DNA of 64,000 nucleotides, taken from NCBI RefSeq assembly GCF_900110075.1, contig NZ_FOCJ01000001.1:868001-932000 (forward strand). The letters are read 5' to 3'. Position 1 is the first letter of the stretch, and every line of letters starts with the position of its first letter. Source of the DNA: Paenibacillus sp. OV219. GTDB taxonomy: Bacteria > Bacillota > Bacilli > Paenibacillales > Paenibacillaceae. The position numbers were made by a program, and so were the translations under genes. Shown piece after piece: positions 52,692 through 60,783 of the stretch. The notes below the pieces were generated by a model. It did not search any database, was not told the origin of the DNA, and saw only the letters and a program-made list of their open reading frames with translations.

Positions 52692-53963
52692 ATGAAAAGA
52701 TGGAGCATTGCGCTCGCTGCCACGCTGCTCGTGTTTGTTGTGGCAACGGGGTGTATGGACGGCTCGCAAAACCTAGGAGAGAAGGTATCAAACAAGGCGG
52801 AGAATGTCACGCCGGCAGCGAATAAAGTGGAGAAGAATACGCCGTCTGCGGGCCCGACTCCGACTGCTTTGCCCGAGACTACTCCGGATCCGAAGTTACC
52901 GAAGCGCGATCCACAGTCGGGGCCGCTTGACGTATTTCAACAGGCGAAACGGCTCGGGAGAGGCATCAATCTTGGCAACGCGCTTGAGGCACCGATAGAA
53001 GGGGAATGGGGAGTCACTTTACAGGAAAGCTATTTCAAGACGATCAAGGATGCAGGCTTCGAAACAGTTCGGGTTCCGATCAAGTGGTCGGCACACGCGG
53101 ATATGAATGCTCCTTACACGATTGAAGCCAAGTTCTTCGAACGGATTGATTGGGTCGTCGACCAGTCGCTGAAGCAGGGGCTAAACATCGTTCTTGACAT
53201 GCACAATTACGATGAAATCTATCAGAATCCAGATGAGCAAGAGGCTCGGTATCTGGCGCTATGGAAGCAAATCTCGGTACGGTACAAGGAGCTTCCCGGC
53301 AATGTGTATTTCGAACTGCTCAATGAACCAAATAGTTCTCTGACGTGGTCGAAATGGAATCGAATGCTGAAGAAAGCACTCGATGCGATTCGGAGCGAGG
53401 ATCAGTGGCATTCGGTCATTATCGGTTCCGTCAGCTGGAGCAATTACGCTGAACTTGTGTCGCTCGACATTCCGGATGACGAACGCAACGTCATCGTTAC
53501 GTTTCATTATTATGATCCTTTTCCCTTCACCCACCAAGGGGCAGAATGGGCAGGGCCTGAGATTGGAACCACTGGTATTCTTTGGCCAGGTCCCCCGGCA
53601 CAGAAGGTGGAGCCGATCGCTGCCGCCAAGCAGGTACAGTGGGTGGACGATTGGTTCCGCAATTACAATACGAATCCGGCAGAAACGAATCCGGCAGGTC
53701 CCAATTCGATTGTGGAAGCATTTGATAAGGTGGCAAATTGGGCAAAGGAGAACAACCGACCGGTCTATCTTGGAGAATTCGGCGCGTACAGCAAAGCTGA
53801 TATGCCTTCACGAGCACGCTGGACGACCTTTGTGCGAGAGGAAGCGGAGAAGCGTGGCTTCAGCTGGGCTTACTGGGAATTTTGCTCAGGTTTCGGCGTA
53901 TATGACCCAGTAGCTAATCAGTATCGAAAGGAATTGTTGGAAGCACTTATTCCTCCTAATTAG
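52692..53963 (+). CDS. GH5-family glycoside hydrolase lipoprotein (endoglucanase/mannanase type)
   Basis: This is a surface-anchored cellulase-family enzyme of 423 aa. The lipobox is VATGC (Cys21), followed by a Thr/Pro/Lys-rich linker (about 25-75) and a GH5 TIM barrel. RGINLGNALEAP opens the domain, FETVRVPIKWS is strand 2, FELLNEP holds acid/base Glu212, and PVYLGEFGAYS holds nucleophile Glu362. The ATG follows GGGAG. Subfamily, and so cellulose or mannan preference, cannot be assigned by eye. It probably makes oligosaccharides for the importers upstream. Confidence 0.92.
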   Translation: MKRWSIALAATLLVFVVATGCMDGSQNLGEKVSNKAENVTPAANKVEKNTPSAGPTPTALPETTPDPKLPKRDPQSGPLDVFQQAKRLGRGINLGNALEAPIEGEWGVTLQESYFKTIKDAGFETVRVPIKWSAHADMNAPYTIEAKFFERIDWVVDQSLKQGLNIVLDMHNYDEIYQNPDEQEARYLALWKQISVRYKELPGNVYFELLNEPNSSLTWSKWNRMLKKALDAIRSEDQWHSVIIGSVSWSNYAELVSLDIPDDERNVIVTFHYYDPFPFTHQGAEWAGPEIGTTGILWPGPPAQKVEPIAAAKQVQWVDDWFRNYNTNPAETNPAGPNSIVEAFDKVANWAKENNRPVYLGEFGAYSKADMPSRARWTTFVREEAEKRGFSWAYWEFCSGFGVYDPVANQYRKELLEALIPPN

Positions 53964-54000
53964 CAAAGTTAGTGAAAAGATTTATTCGGGAGTGGATGCT

Positions 54001-54558
54001 ATGAACACAAAAGTTCCTGTTCCTGTGCTAAATATCATTGGCCCTGTTGGCATCGGAAAGTCGAGTACCGCAGATGCCATATCAGAATTTCTGGAATATG
54101 ACCATGCTCTTCCGCATGCGGTAGTCGATCTTGATCATGTGAGGCGTGGGTTTCCTCCGCCCAAAGATGATCCTTTCAACAAGGTGCTTGGATTTAATAA
54201 TCTAGCTGCCGTCTGGAATAATTATCGTTCGTTTGGAGCCAAGTGTCTGATTATTCCTAGTGTCATGGAAAGCGATGAGGATCTGAACAAGATTCGACTA
54301 TCAGTACCCGGAGCTGATCTATTCCTAGTTCGTCTAGTAGCATCACTTGACGTCAACCATGCTCGGATTCGTGGCAGGGAAAAGACCGTCGATTCATTGA
54401 ATTGGCATCTAAAACGCTCGACCCAACTCGCTGAGGAGCTCGCCGTAAAGAAATTGGAGCATGTAGTTGTAGATACGGAGAATAAGTCTCCGTCCGAAAT
54501 AGCCCGAGAAATTATCCGCAAATGGGGAATCGTTGAATGGCACACCAAGTCATGCTGA
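54001..54558 (+). CDS. Small P-loop nucleotide kinase-like protein
   Basis: This is a 185-aa protein with Walker A GPVGIGKSS (about residues 14-22) near the N-terminus, a DLDHVRRGFPPP segment suited to substrate binding, and a C-terminal helix bundle with RIRGREKTVDSLNWHLKRS as a lid-like arginine-rich region. This looks like a shikimate/gluconate-kinase-type or AAA_33 fold. GTG 53992 also opens the frame; ATG 54001, 8 bases after CGGGAG, is preferred. Its link to the glycan locus may be only positional. Confidence 0.75.
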   Translation: MNTKVPVPVLNIIGPVGIGKSSTADAISEFLEYDHALPHAVVDLDHVRRGFPPPKDDPFNKVLGFNNLAAVWNNYRSFGAKCLIIPSVMESDEDLNKIRLSVPGADLFLVRLVASLDVNHARIRGREKTVDSLNWHLKRSTQLAEELAVKKLEHVVVDTENKSPSEIAREIIRKWGIVEWHTKSC

Positions 54559-54637
54559 ATTGGTGTAACCAGGTCAGGTAACTTATATCATCTGAGAACG
54601 CAGCCTAAAGACGGCAGCTAGCTGGTGGACGAAGGGA

Positions 54638-54850
54638 GAACAGCCGGATGTCTCCGCTGTTTGGAAGACTGCTTCCAAAGACTCCGTTCAGACCTGGAAC
54701 GCCATAAAGGCATCTAATAGCGGCGACAAAGTCATTTATGCAGGGCATACCTAACCTATAAGCGAAAATGATGGGACCAAAGGCGTGATTCCTGGGAATG
54801 CCGAGGGTTGGATGCTAATCGCAATAACCACTATGGTAAATATTAACTGA
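54638..54850 (+). pseudogene. Decayed chitin-binding-type (CBM5/12-like) module
   Basis: In one frame the sequence reads SGDKVIYAGHT, then an in-frame TAA (54752-54754), then TKGVIPGNAEGWMLI. These are the two halves of a type 3 chitin-binding module (GDKVxYxGxTY ... WTKGDxPGxxxxW). No start, signal or catalytic domain precedes it. It is probably the tail of a lost chitinase or polysaccharide-degrading enzyme. Confidence 0.6.
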
Positions 54851-54870
54851 ATAGTCTAGGCTGCTTAGAA

Positions 54871-55080
54871 AATGCGGGCCGAGAGAGGAAAAAGCCTCTC
54901 TCGGCACCCGAGAAGGCCGAGAAAGTAGCCTTTTCTCCTCGAAGAGAGGGAAAACCCGCTCTCAGCCCCCGAAATCGCGGGAACCCCGCGGTGAGAGAGG
55001 AAGAAGCCTCTCTAGGAGAACGAAATCGCCCGAGACGCAGCCTTTTCCCGCAAAGAGCGGAAAAACCCGCCCTCACCACG
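54871..55080. repeat. Hairpin array of GAGAG/CTCTC units
   Basis: At least five different hairpins lie in 210 bases. They include an 11-bp perfect stem 54878-54888/54895-54905, GAGAGGG-AAAA-CCCGCTCTC at 54944-54963, CGCGGG/CCCGCG at 54976-54990 and AGAGAGG/CCTCTCT at 54994-55013. Units share the style of the hairpin at 7233-7258 but are not identical copies. No gene is seen. The rest of the gap 54559-55156 holds the decayed module and the terminator below. Confidence 0.65.
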
Positions 55081-55110
55081 CTGTTCCCGCGCTGCAGCAA
55101 TCACATAAAC

Positions 55111-55155
55111 AAGAAGAAGCCGAGAGACCAATCCTGATCTCTCGGCTTCTTCTTC
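55111..55155. terminator. Terminator downstream of the 85-aa gene
   Basis: AAGAAGAAGCCGAGAGA (55111-55127) pairs perfectly with TCTCTCGGCTTCTTCTT (55139-55155), a 17-bp stem. It lies directly after the stop codon of the reverse-strand gene. Confidence 0.85.
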
Positions 55156-55156
55156 C

Positions 55157-55414
55157 TTACCGTTTGCGAAGCATCTTCGTGTTCACCCAAGCACTGCTGC
55201 TGCCAGGCTGCGGATTTCGCTCGCCCGCTTGATCGTTGATGCTCCGGTTGACAGCGATCTGTCCGCCTTGGGTCGCTGCGAATCCGACGTGGCGGTTGAT
55301 CATGCCGCCGCTTTCCGCTTTTTGAATGATTTTGATCCGATGGCCGTAGTGAATCGAAATATTGTAGGTGATGTTGACTACTTTTCTGCAGGAACAACGG
55401 TGTAGTCTGCCCAT
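55157..55414 (-). CDS. Small basic protein of unknown function, 85 aa
   Basis: This product is not recognised. The ATG at 55414 follows GGAGG with 7-base spacing, and a long perfect terminator follows the stop, so expression is likely. The 85-aa product is basic and begins MGRLHRCSCRKVV. It has a beta-prone middle (NITYNISIHYGHRIKII) and a Gly/Asn/Gln-rich C-terminal half with no membrane segment. Two cysteines near the N-terminus (CSC) stand out. It could be a coat-associated or small structural protein, but this is a guess from composition. Confidence 0.6.
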   Translation of the reverse strand: MGRLHRCSCRKVVNITYNISIHYGHRIKIIQKAESGGMINRHVGFAATQGGQIAVNRSINDQAGERNPQPGSSSAWVNTKMLRKR

Positions 55415-55488
55415 CTCTCATCCTCCAATCCTATTTGCTCTACGATATGAATCTATGAGAGGGGAGACTTGTGCGCATGTCCGCAAAT

Positions 55489-55519
55489 AAAAAAAGGACA
55501 GCCAGTTGCTGGCTTGTCC
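55489..55519 (-). terminator. Terminator of the VOC gene
   Basis: GGACA-GCCAG pairs with CTGGC-(T)-TGTCC (one bulge). On the reverse strand it is followed by seven T residues (plus-strand A-run 55489-55495). Confidence 0.85.
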
Positions 55520-55533
55520 TCTTCGTTGAACCA

Positions 55534-55947
55534 TTAAATTTCCATGTTAAACTGCCACAAAATGCCGAACTTATCTGTTGCTTGTCCATAAAGCTTGCTC
55601 CAGAAAGTCTCTTGCAGCGGCATTGTAGCTGTACCATCACCACTAATGCGATTGTAGACACGAGTAAGCTCTTCTGCGTCGTTAATGACGATTGCAAGCG
55701 TGATGTTATTGCCCATCGTGAGCGGCATTCCCGGGAAAGTATCAGAGAACATGAGGTCGCTGCCATAAGCATGGATGCGAGCGTGCATGATGTGCTTTTC
55801 AGTTCCTGGAGGAAGCGGGTAATCCGGATGCGCCGGCACACTGTCGAAAGTTGCGAGGTTCGTTACTTCGACATTGAACACTTCAGCGTAGTATTCTACA
55901 GCTTCACGTGTGTTGCCGGGGAAATTGAGGTATGCACTGATTGCCAT
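55534..55947 (-). CDS. VOC-superfamily protein, PhnB/glyoxalase-like
   Basis: This is a 137-aa protein of the vicinal-oxygen-chelate fold. AISAYLNFPGNTREAVEYYAEVFNVEV, HARIHAYGSDLMFSDTFPG and FWSKLYGQATDKFGILWQFNMEI match the PhnB/3-demethylubiquinone-like group common in Firmicutes. Enzymatic activity of this group is mostly unproven. ATG 55947, 10 bases after GGAGG, is a better start than ATG 55956, which almost touches it. It is monocistronic with its own terminator. Confidence 0.88.
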   Translation of the reverse strand: MAISAYLNFPGNTREAVEYYAEVFNVEVTNLATFDSVPAHPDYPLPPGTEKHIMHARIHAYGSDLMFSDTFPGMPLTMGNNITLAIVINDAEELTRVYNRISGDGTATMPLQETFWSKLYGQATDKFGILWQFNMEI

Positions 55948-56059
55948 TACGATCATGCCTCCAAAGGGTTAGTAGAATTTGGTACAGAAGTACCTCCAAT
56001 AGTTTAACATGTCCGATGCCAAAAGCAAATTTGGAATCAACAGGAAATCCCGCATTCAG

Positions 56060-56572
56060 TTAGCTCTCCGCCGTTTCATCCAAGTCTTCATTGTAAGCAA
56101 GTATGCCACGTTTAAAATAATGCAGCTTCTCATCGCTGGTCGTTTCCATCAGGTTCTGAATCAGAAGCTCTACGCTCTCTTTGTAGCTGTTGCTGTTGTA
56201 AAGCGCCATGGCGAGGAACACTTGAATCGCACGATTGTCTGGGAATTCCTGCCTTCCTAGACGCAGCGTTTCTACCGCTTTATCGTATTGCCCCCAATAG
56301 CGATAAGTGCTGCCGAGCCCCATCAGACACCGTTCCCGATCTGCACCGGATAGACCAAGTCGAAGAGCTGACTCGTAATAAGGAATGGCTTCCTTACCAA
56401 GGCTGGAATTGTCATGCGCGATGCCAATCTGATAGTTGATTTCGGCATCCACTGGATATTCGGCTAATAAAGACAATAATTGCGTCCGAACTTCGCCTAG
56501 CAGCGCTTGATCCTGCTTAGCACGACCTTCCTCACGTTTTTCGACCAAATCAGCTAGCAGTTCTCTTTTCAT
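56060..56572 (-). CDS. Tetratricopeptide-repeat protein
   Basis: This is a 170-aa soluble helical protein with about three TPR motifs (residues about 38-140; INYQIGIAHDNSSLGKEAIPYYESAL, CLMGLGSTYRYWGQYDKAVETLRLG and IQVFLAMALYNSNSYKESVELLIQ). The N-terminus is charged and has no signal peptide. TPR proteins mediate protein contacts; the partner is unknown. Only a weak ribosome binding site (GCAGGT) lies next to the ATG. Confidence 0.85.
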   Translation of the reverse strand: MKRELLADLVEKREEGRAKQDQALLGEVRTQLLSLLAEYPVDAEINYQIGIAHDNSSLGKEAIPYYESALRLGLSGADRERCLMGLGSTYRYWGQYDKAVETLRLGRQEFPDNRAIQVFLAMALYNSNSYKESVELLIQNLMETTSDEKLHYFKRGILAYNEDLDETAES

Positions 56573-56688
56573 ACCTGCACCATCCTAACTTTAATAAGGA
56601 GCCAACAAAGATGGACTCATTTTATCATAGCGCCTGGTATCCTTTGTATAAGTTTCCAGTAGAAATTCGTGCATGGAGGGCAACATAT

Positions 56689-56716
56689 TTTACAATCATT
56701 TTCGAAACGATATAAT
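56689..56716 (+). promoter_or_regulatory. Promoter of the sugar-sensor operon
   Basis: TTTACA (56689-56694), a 16-base spacer and a perfect TATAAT (56711-56716) lie 45 bases before the first gene. Confidence 0.72.
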
Positions 56717-56760
56717 CATGATAGAATTACGTGAAAATCGCGCAAGCTGAGGGAGCCTAT

Positions 56761-57741
56761 ATGAAAAAGCCCATTTTTTATTCCATCATCGGAATTAGCT
56801 TGGCCGCCTTGGCCGTTACGCTCTATTCCATGTTTACGCTATATTCCAATGACCTTGGCATGACTAACATTGCGGAGCCTGTGCTAACGTCATCCAAGCC
56901 GCATATCGTTATCATTTCTCAGGAGCAGGGCAGCTATATGATGAACGAAATCCAGCGTGGAGCGCGGGATGCAGCGGCGTCGCACGGCATGGCAATCGAG
57001 TTCTGGGGGGTCTACCGCTCGAATGTGGAAGAGCTTATTAAGCAGGTCGATATTGCAATCGCTTCCAAAGTCGACGGCATTATTATCGAGGGCGCAGATC
57101 GGCCGGATTTTGTCCAGATGGTCAATAAGGCGATATTCAGCGGAATTCCTGTCGTGACGATCAATTCAGATTCACCGGATAGTCTGCGTAAGTCGTATGT
57201 CGGATCGGACCATTATCAAGAAGGCATTCTGATGGGGAAGCATATTGCTCAGAAGCTGGTCGGGCAAGGCACGGTAGGCGTCATTACGAACACGGAAGCT
57301 TCGGACACGGATAAGCTGCGTCAGCAAGGCTTGCATGAAGTGCTGAAGAGCTATCCGGCTATCAAGCTTGTTACTTCCTCGATGGACAATGTGAATGGAC
57401 CTGCGAATATGCAGACCTTTGATATCCTGAATCATTATCCAGCTGCAAAAGCATTCATTGGCTTGAAGGCGGAGTCTGGCAGAAGCATCGTGCAAGCAGG
57501 AGGGACCCGTTCGCGGTCAAGCCATTATCAAGTCTTTATGTTCGACGATTCACCTCAGACGATGAAGTTGATTCAGGAGAATATCGTTGAATCTGGCTTG
57601 TCACAGCATTATGAGGAAATGGGCAAAATGAGCGTCGATCTCGTGAAGCGCTGGCTCGACAGCGATCAGCTGCCGCTTAACAACAGTTATTTTACTCCAA
57701 TCAGCGTCGTGGATTCGGCGGATGAAGGAGGCAGCAAATAG
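56761..57741 (+). CDS. Membrane-anchored periplasmic-binding-protein-like sugar sensor (XylFII-like)
   Basis: This is a 326-aa protein with an N-terminal uncleaved membrane helix (about 7-27) and a type I binding domain (about 46-315; PHIVIISQEQGSYMMNEIQRGARDAA, VDGIIIEGAD and GIPVVTINSDSP). It lacks a lipobox, so it is anchored by the helix. Followed by a LytS-like kinase and YesN-like regulator, it matches the layout of clostridial XylFII-LytS-YesN, where the binding protein senses D-xylose and controls the kinase. ATG 56761, after GAGGGAG, is preferred to an upstream in-frame start at 56731. Confidence 0.86.
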   Translation: MKKPIFYSIIGISLAALAVTLYSMFTLYSNDLGMTNIAEPVLTSSKPHIVIISQEQGSYMMNEIQRGARDAAASHGMAIEFWGVYRSNVEELIKQVDIAIASKVDGIIIEGADRPDFVQMVNKAIFSGIPVVTINSDSPDSLRKSYVGSDHYQEGILMGKHIAQKLVGQGTVGVITNTEASDTDKLRQQGLHEVLKSYPAIKLVTSSMDNVNGPANMQTFDILNHYPAAKAFIGLKAESGRSIVQAGGTRSRSSHYQVFMFDDSPQTMKLIQENIVESGLSQHYEEMGKMSVDLVKRWLDSDQLPLNNSYFTPISVVDSADEGGSK

Positions 57742-57744
57742 CAT

Positions 57745-59184
57745 ATGAAGACGATCCGCAGCAAAATGATGCTTTTGTCGATTCTCATCTGGATCATTAT
57801 GGCGCTCATCTGGCTGTCCATGAGTGCATTCAACCAGAAGACTGTCGAGCAGTACAACCAGATTCTGCAGCGCTACTTGCTTATGAATCAAGCTTCCCAG
57901 CAGAGCCAACAGACGCTCACTTCGTTGAATAATTACCGCATTACCCCGACAGAGGCAAATTTAAGGCAGTATCAGGACGATAATAATACACTGTTCCATA
58001 CAAAGTCCGAGCTGAGCTGGCTTCGCAATCCGAACAATGAGATGCAGCTGGATAACTTTCAGAATATGATCGAGAGCCAGTCTGAATCGATGGATCTCGT
58101 CGTTCGGTTCCAGACGGATAATGACGAAGACTCGGTTGCCAAGAAATTCGATGAAGCATCAAACATTTCCAAATACATTTCCGAGACTACGCTGACGCTA
58201 ATCAGTGGCGAGCAGAAGACATACGATGCGTTTTACCGCAAAATCATAAAGCGCAGCAATGACTTGTTCCGAATGGGCTTCTGGACACTCGCCCTCGTAT
58301 CGCTATTGCTGCTGCTGTTCTCTTTCCGATTCGTAAACAGCGTGACCCAGCCGATTCTGAAGCTGACGCAGGCGTCGCGTGAGCTCTCGCGCGGCAATTT
58401 CCAGAAGCCAATTGAGATCAGCAATAACGACGATATGGCTTTTCTTGCCAGAACGCTCGACAATATGCGGCTTAACATCGGTAATCTATTCGATGAGATC
58501 CAGAGCAAGGCGCAGCTGGAGTATGATCTGCACAAGCATAAGCTGATGCTGAAAGAAAGTGAATTGAAGAGTCTGCAGAGTCAGATTAATCCGCATTTTC
58601 TGTTCAATACGCTGAATATGCTTTCGAAGGAAGCATTTCTGGCAGGTGCTGACAAGACGAGTGAGCTGATTAGCTCGGTTGCCGGAATGCTTCGTTACAA
58701 TTTGCGCAGAATGGACAGCCGGGTGTCGCTGCGTGACGAGGTTGAAGTGCTTGAGGAGTATTTGACGATTCAGAAAGCGCGATTCGATGATAGGCTGACG
58801 GTCATTCGCGAGATCGATGAGGAAGCACTTGATATCGAAGTGCCGATCTTGATTTTGCAGCCTCTGGCGGAGAACGTATTTATATATGTAATCGAACCAT
58901 CTGAAGAAGGCGGAACATTGACGCTGCGTGTGAAGCAAGAGCAGGATCAAGTCATCGTTCAAGTTGAGGATACCGGACAAGGCATGAGTCTGGAGCAAAT
59001 CGAGAAGCTGCTATCGGAAGCGGAGAGCACCACTTACAAAGGCCATTCTACAGGTATCGGTATTCGCAACGTCCAGCATCGACTTCAGTTGTTCTATGGC
59101 GTTGATGATATTATTACGATTGAATCGAAAATCGGCGAAGGAACATGCATTACGCTTACGCTTCCGAGGGGGAAACAACAATGA
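57745..59184 (+). CDS. LytS/YesM-family sensor histidine kinase
   Basis: This is a 479-aa membrane kinase with a helix at about 8-28, a helical extracytoplasmic sensor (about 30-170), a second helix (about 178-197), HAMP (about 198-250) and the His_kinase domain with His284 (SQINPHFLFNTLNML). The HATPase domain has LAENVFIYVIEP, DTGQGM and STGIGIRNVQHRL. An unusual Val-Ile-Glu replaces the common Ala-Ile/His run in the N-box (NVFIYVIEP). It starts 3 bases after the sensor gene's stop and overlaps the regulator by 4 bases (ATGA), so all three are one unit. Confidence 0.92.
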   Translation: MKTIRSKMMLLSILIWIIMALIWLSMSAFNQKTVEQYNQILQRYLLMNQASQQSQQTLTSLNNYRITPTEANLRQYQDDNNTLFHTKSELSWLRNPNNEMQLDNFQNMIESQSESMDLVVRFQTDNDEDSVAKKFDEASNISKYISETTLTLISGEQKTYDAFYRKIIKRSNDLFRMGFWTLALVSLLLLLFSFRFVNSVTQPILKLTQASRELSRGNFQKPIEISNNDDMAFLARTLDNMRLNIGNLFDEIQSKAQLEYDLHKHKLMLKESELKSLQSQINPHFLFNTLNMLSKEAFLAGADKTSELISSVAGMLRYNLRRMDSRVSLRDEVEVLEEYLTIQKARFDDRLTVIREIDEEALDIEVPILILQPLAENVFIYVIEPSEEGGTLTLRVKQEQDQVIVQVEDTGQGMSLEQIEKLLSEAESTTYKGHSTGIGIRNVQHRLQLFYGVDDIITIESKIGEGTCITLTLPRGKQQ

Positions 59185-60770
59185 TACGCGTATTAATTGT
59201 AGATGATGAGCCGATTGAACGAATTGCATTACAAAAAATAATAACCGAGGGACTCGCAGAGGTAGAGGTCGTTGGACAGGCTTCTAATGGCAGGGAAGCA
59301 ATTGAGCAAACGAAGCTGCTGAAGCCAGACCTCATTACGATGGATATCAAGATGCCGGGATTAAGCGGGATTGAAGCGATTCAGGGAATTAAAGCAGCTG
59401 GCGTTCGTGCCAAATTCATTATGGTGACTGCATTCGATACGTTTGAGTTCGCCAGAGCCGCACTGCAGCTCGGCGTTAGTGATTACTTGCTTAAACCAAG
59501 CAAGAAAGCAGTCATTCTCGAAACGATCGGCAAAGTCGTTGACGAGATTATTGAAGAGCGTAAGGAACAGGAGCGCCAACGACTCGAGTCGGAGCGATTG
59601 CGAAAAATGCTGCCGATTGTGGAGGCCGACATCGTATCTCAGCTATTATTCGATGATGTGCAATCTGTTCATCTTCGCGAGAACATCGAGCTGCTTGGCG
59701 TACCGGGATCAAGAGGCGGCTTCGTCGTCAATCTGCTGCTCTCGGATTCGAAGAAGGGCGATGGCGGACCAAGCGAGCTTGAGCAGTTATACGAGACGAT
59801 CATCGCTCAGCTGAATGACGCTTCGGTTCATTATTGGATCGGCAAGCTATCCGGTAAGCAAGTACCGATTATCGTGTTCGTGTCCGGGGAACTATCTTAC
59901 CGCAATCATGCGGTCGGAATTGGCCGTAAGTTGGTGCAGCTCGTACAGCGGCATAGCGACTTTGAACCATTCGCCGGAATAGGTGGACTCTGCATTGACA
60001 TTGGCGATGCGATGCGCAAGTCGTATCATGAAGCGTTGCTCGCTTCTGTTGATCTCACTATGCCAGCGCGCTATTGTTTGTATGAGGATCTGCCTCAGCA
60101 TGAAGGTGTCCCCGCTCGGATTGAGACGCTTGAGATGGAGAAGAATGTGCTGGAAGAAGTCCGGCGCGGAAGCTGGGAAGCAGCGGCTGACCAAGCCCTT
60201 CAAATGATTGATGCCTATGAAGGAGCCGGCGAGCAACTCGGCATGGCGCAGCAGCGCATCTTCGAGGTGCTGATCATCGCAACACGGATGCTGCATGAGA
60301 TGGGCGTAGGTGTGGAGACGCCCTATTATCCAAACCAAGCGGTAAGCTATGTGCAGCTGAAAGGCGAGACGCGGGCTATCATTAACCGGCTTTCACATAC
60401 AGCTGCTGCGCTAGAGGGGGAGATGGAGTCTGATCTCTTGCTTACGCTGAAGCGCTATATTAAAGAGCATGCGCACGAGGAATTGTCGCTTGAGCGCATT
60501 GCGGCACATGTAGACCGCAATCCTTTCTACGTCAGCAAGCTGTTCAAAGAATATTTCGGCATGAATTATATTGATTATTTGACCGAATGCCGTGTAGAGA
60601 CAGCGAAGCATTTGATGCAGGAAACAGATAAGAGCTTGAAGGAAATTACGTTCGACATTGGCTATAATGACCCGAATTATTTCAGCCGCGTATTCAGGAA
60701 GATCGTCGGCAGCACGCCAACCGATTACCGGAAACAGCTGCTGCGGCCGGCCGCGAAGAAACAGAGCTAA
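59181..60770 (+). CDS. YesN-family response regulator with AraC-type DNA-binding domain
   Basis: This is a 529-aa regulator. The receiver domain (1-120) has phospho-acceptor Asp55 (LITMDIKMPGLSG) and Lys105 (DYLLKPSKK). A long central region links to the C-terminal AraC HTH pair (about 430-525; LSLERIAAHVDRNPFYVSKLFKEYFG and LKEITFDIGYNDPNYFSRVFRKIVGSTPTDYRK). The extra leading residues from 59145 belong to the kinase frame; ATG 59181 is the start. It is expected to activate the downstream sugar-transport genes. Confidence 0.94.
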   Translation: MIRVLIVDDEPIERIALQKIITEGLAEVEVVGQASNGREAIEQTKLLKPDLITMDIKMPGLSGIEAIQGIKAAGVRAKFIMVTAFDTFEFARAALQLGVSDYLLKPSKKAVILETIGKVVDEIIEERKEQERQRLESERLRKMLPIVEADIVSQLLFDDVQSVHLRENIELLGVPGSRGGFVVNLLLSDSKKGDGGPSELEQLYETIIAQLNDASVHYWIGKLSGKQVPIIVFVSGELSYRNHAVGIGRKLVQLVQRHSDFEPFAGIGGLCIDIGDAMRKSYHEALLASVDLTMPARYCLYEDLPQHEGVPARIETLEMEKNVLEEVRRGSWEAAADQALQMIDAYEGAGEQLGMAQQRIFEVLIIATRMLHEMGVGVETPYYPNQAVSYVQLKGETRAIINRLSHTAAALEGEMESDLLLTLKRYIKEHAHEELSLERIAAHVDRNPFYVSKLFKEYFGMNYIDYLTECRVETAKHLMQETDKSLKEITFDIGYNDPNYFSRVFRKIVGSTPTDYRKQLLRPAAKKQS

Positions 60771-60783
60771 GGAGCGATGATGC

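Noticed and set aside
54871-55080. Possible CRISPR array
   Set aside because: The units are self-complementary hairpins of different sequence and spacing rather than identical direct repeats with uniform spacers. No cas gene is nearby.
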